Positions 63,000-64,000 of a DNA stretch of 64,000 nt are shown piece after piece. The DNA comes from Cyanoderma ruficeps (taxonomy: Eukaryota > Chordata > Aves > Passeriformes > Timaliidae). Every line of letters begins with the position of its first letter. Position 1 is the stretch's first letter. Where the stretch lies: NCBI GenBank assembly GCA_008694505.1, contig VZDJ01000219.1, positions 3,088,591-3,152,590 on the forward strand. The letters are read 5' to 3'. A program made the translations under genes and the position numbers. Below the pieces are notes generated by a model. It was not told where the DNA came from. It saw only the letters and a program-made list of their open reading frames with translations, and did no database searches.

Positions 63000-63420
63000 G
63001 ATCATAAATTAACTATTTAAAGCTGTGCACAGATCTAACTTCAGTGCACGAGAATTAACTGAGATGTGGCAAGCCCTTGGCTGCCCAACTCATAATTAAT
63101 TTATTAATCATTGTACACAATTGTCTAACTTTGTACAGAATATATGTTGCATGACTGGGTAACAATTTATTTGGTATATCAGAGGAGGCAAGGATTAACT
63201 CAGAGAGATTTCAGAGATCCCACTCAGTCCTTAAACTTCACTTACTATCTTACGAGCTAAAATTAATTTACATAAATCCTAATTGTTAACTCATTGAAAA
63301 CATGCCAGATGAAACAAATTAGAGAAGCTGAATATTTGCATGAAATAATAAGCAGAATTGAAAATGCATAAGAAGAAATACTGTTTATATGCTTGCACAC
63401 AGGCCTGATGAGCTGCCAGC
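63000..63420. promoter_or_regulatory. Candidate conserved non-coding segment (ATTA cores and octamer)
   Basis: ATTA/TAAT cores are dense at 63091-63112, an ACAATTGT word follows near 63117, and a POU-type octamer ATTTGCAT lies at 63334-63341. The sequence otherwise lacks long homopolymers. This resembles the segment at 4601-5230. The reading as an enhancer-like conserved element is inference. Confidence 0.27.
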
Positions 63421-64000
63421 TATTAACAGGGAAGAAACTTTGGGGAAAACTGTTGCACCACCAGGACAAAACCTGTCAAACCCGTGGCTACAGAAGGTGC
63501 ATGAGCTAGAAGGGACAAGCTGACTAAAAAGATCCAGAGAAACAAAGAGGGTAAAGTCACACATATTCAGGCAGTTTTGCCAAAATCAGAGAACGGAATT
63601 TTCCCCAGGTACATAAAAGTGCAATTTGTAACTCAAACTCATTGTATTGGTGAACTAGTTTACATCTGGATGCAATTTAACTCGACAAAGAAAAATAACT
63701 TCTGGTTATTTTAATTGAACCAATGCTTTTTGGTTATACTCTAACATTGTTTCATGCATCCTTTGGTCATTGTGGCTTGACCTTGGTGTCTGCTCATGTA
63801 CTTAGAAGGATTTTTACACAACACAGGCAATCATGGGTGATCCTATTATCCCAGCAAAATTAGGAACCATTCTTTAGCTATGGGTTGGTTCGTGCATTAT
63901 TTGTAGTTGCTTCAATTCACCAATGCAAAGAAATCAGCACAGGTTTGAAAGAAGCAAAAGAATTTCAGTGCAATGAAGCCTCTGGAACAGGACAAGCAGG
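63421..64000. other. Non-coding unique DNA to window end
   Basis: Nothing is recognised: no open frame of note, no repeat and no RNA gene. Confidence 0.65.

Noticed and set aside
1..64000. tRNA genes or tRNA-derived SINE heads
   Set aside because: No GGTTCGA-type B box with a matching A box at the right spacing was seen on either strand by eye; tRNAscan-SE would be decisive.

Overview
This window looks like non-coding vertebrate nuclear DNA, and most probably bird DNA (best guess a passerine). The evidence is three CR1 LINE 3' ends with the wording typical of avian CR1 copies. There is also a complete solo retroviral LTR whose 3' end resembles songbird ERV LTRs as I remember them, and an old MIR-type SINE relic. 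The background is A+T-rich and full of stop codons. I cannot name the species or the neighbouring gene.

I found no protein-coding gene, exon, tRNA, rRNA, CRISPR array or bacterial-type operon that I can support. The longest open frame is 156 codons and has equally long antisense frames. None of the open frames shows a recognisable domain, paired splice sites or codon-level signal. The window therefore reads as a gene-poor intergenic stretch or as part of a very large intron.

Layout. 1-6.3 kb: unique A+T-rich DNA with a homeodomain/POU-motif-rich segment near 4.6-5.2 kb and a canonical G-quadruplex motif at 5479-5499. 6285-6400: MIR-like SINE. 6753-6780: poly-A holding the one ambiguous base. 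6.8-16.8 kb: unique sequence. 16862-17492: solo LTR with a perfect 5-bp target duplication (ACACC) and an internal 40-bp tandem duplication. 18.0 kb: CR1 3' end. 19.4-19.75 kb: probable second LTR fragment. 21.0-21.3 kb: antisense CR1. 28280-28353: (TTTTA)n microsatellite. 34-49 kb and 63 kb: several segments that look like candidate conserved non-coding elements. 40.5, 46.8-47.4 and 53.6 kb: G+C-richer islands of unknown origin. 60.4 kb: third CR1 3' end.

The best-supported item is the solo LTR with its duplication. The candidate regulatory elements are inference from base composition and motif density only. I did not find an undescribed biological system and do not claim one.
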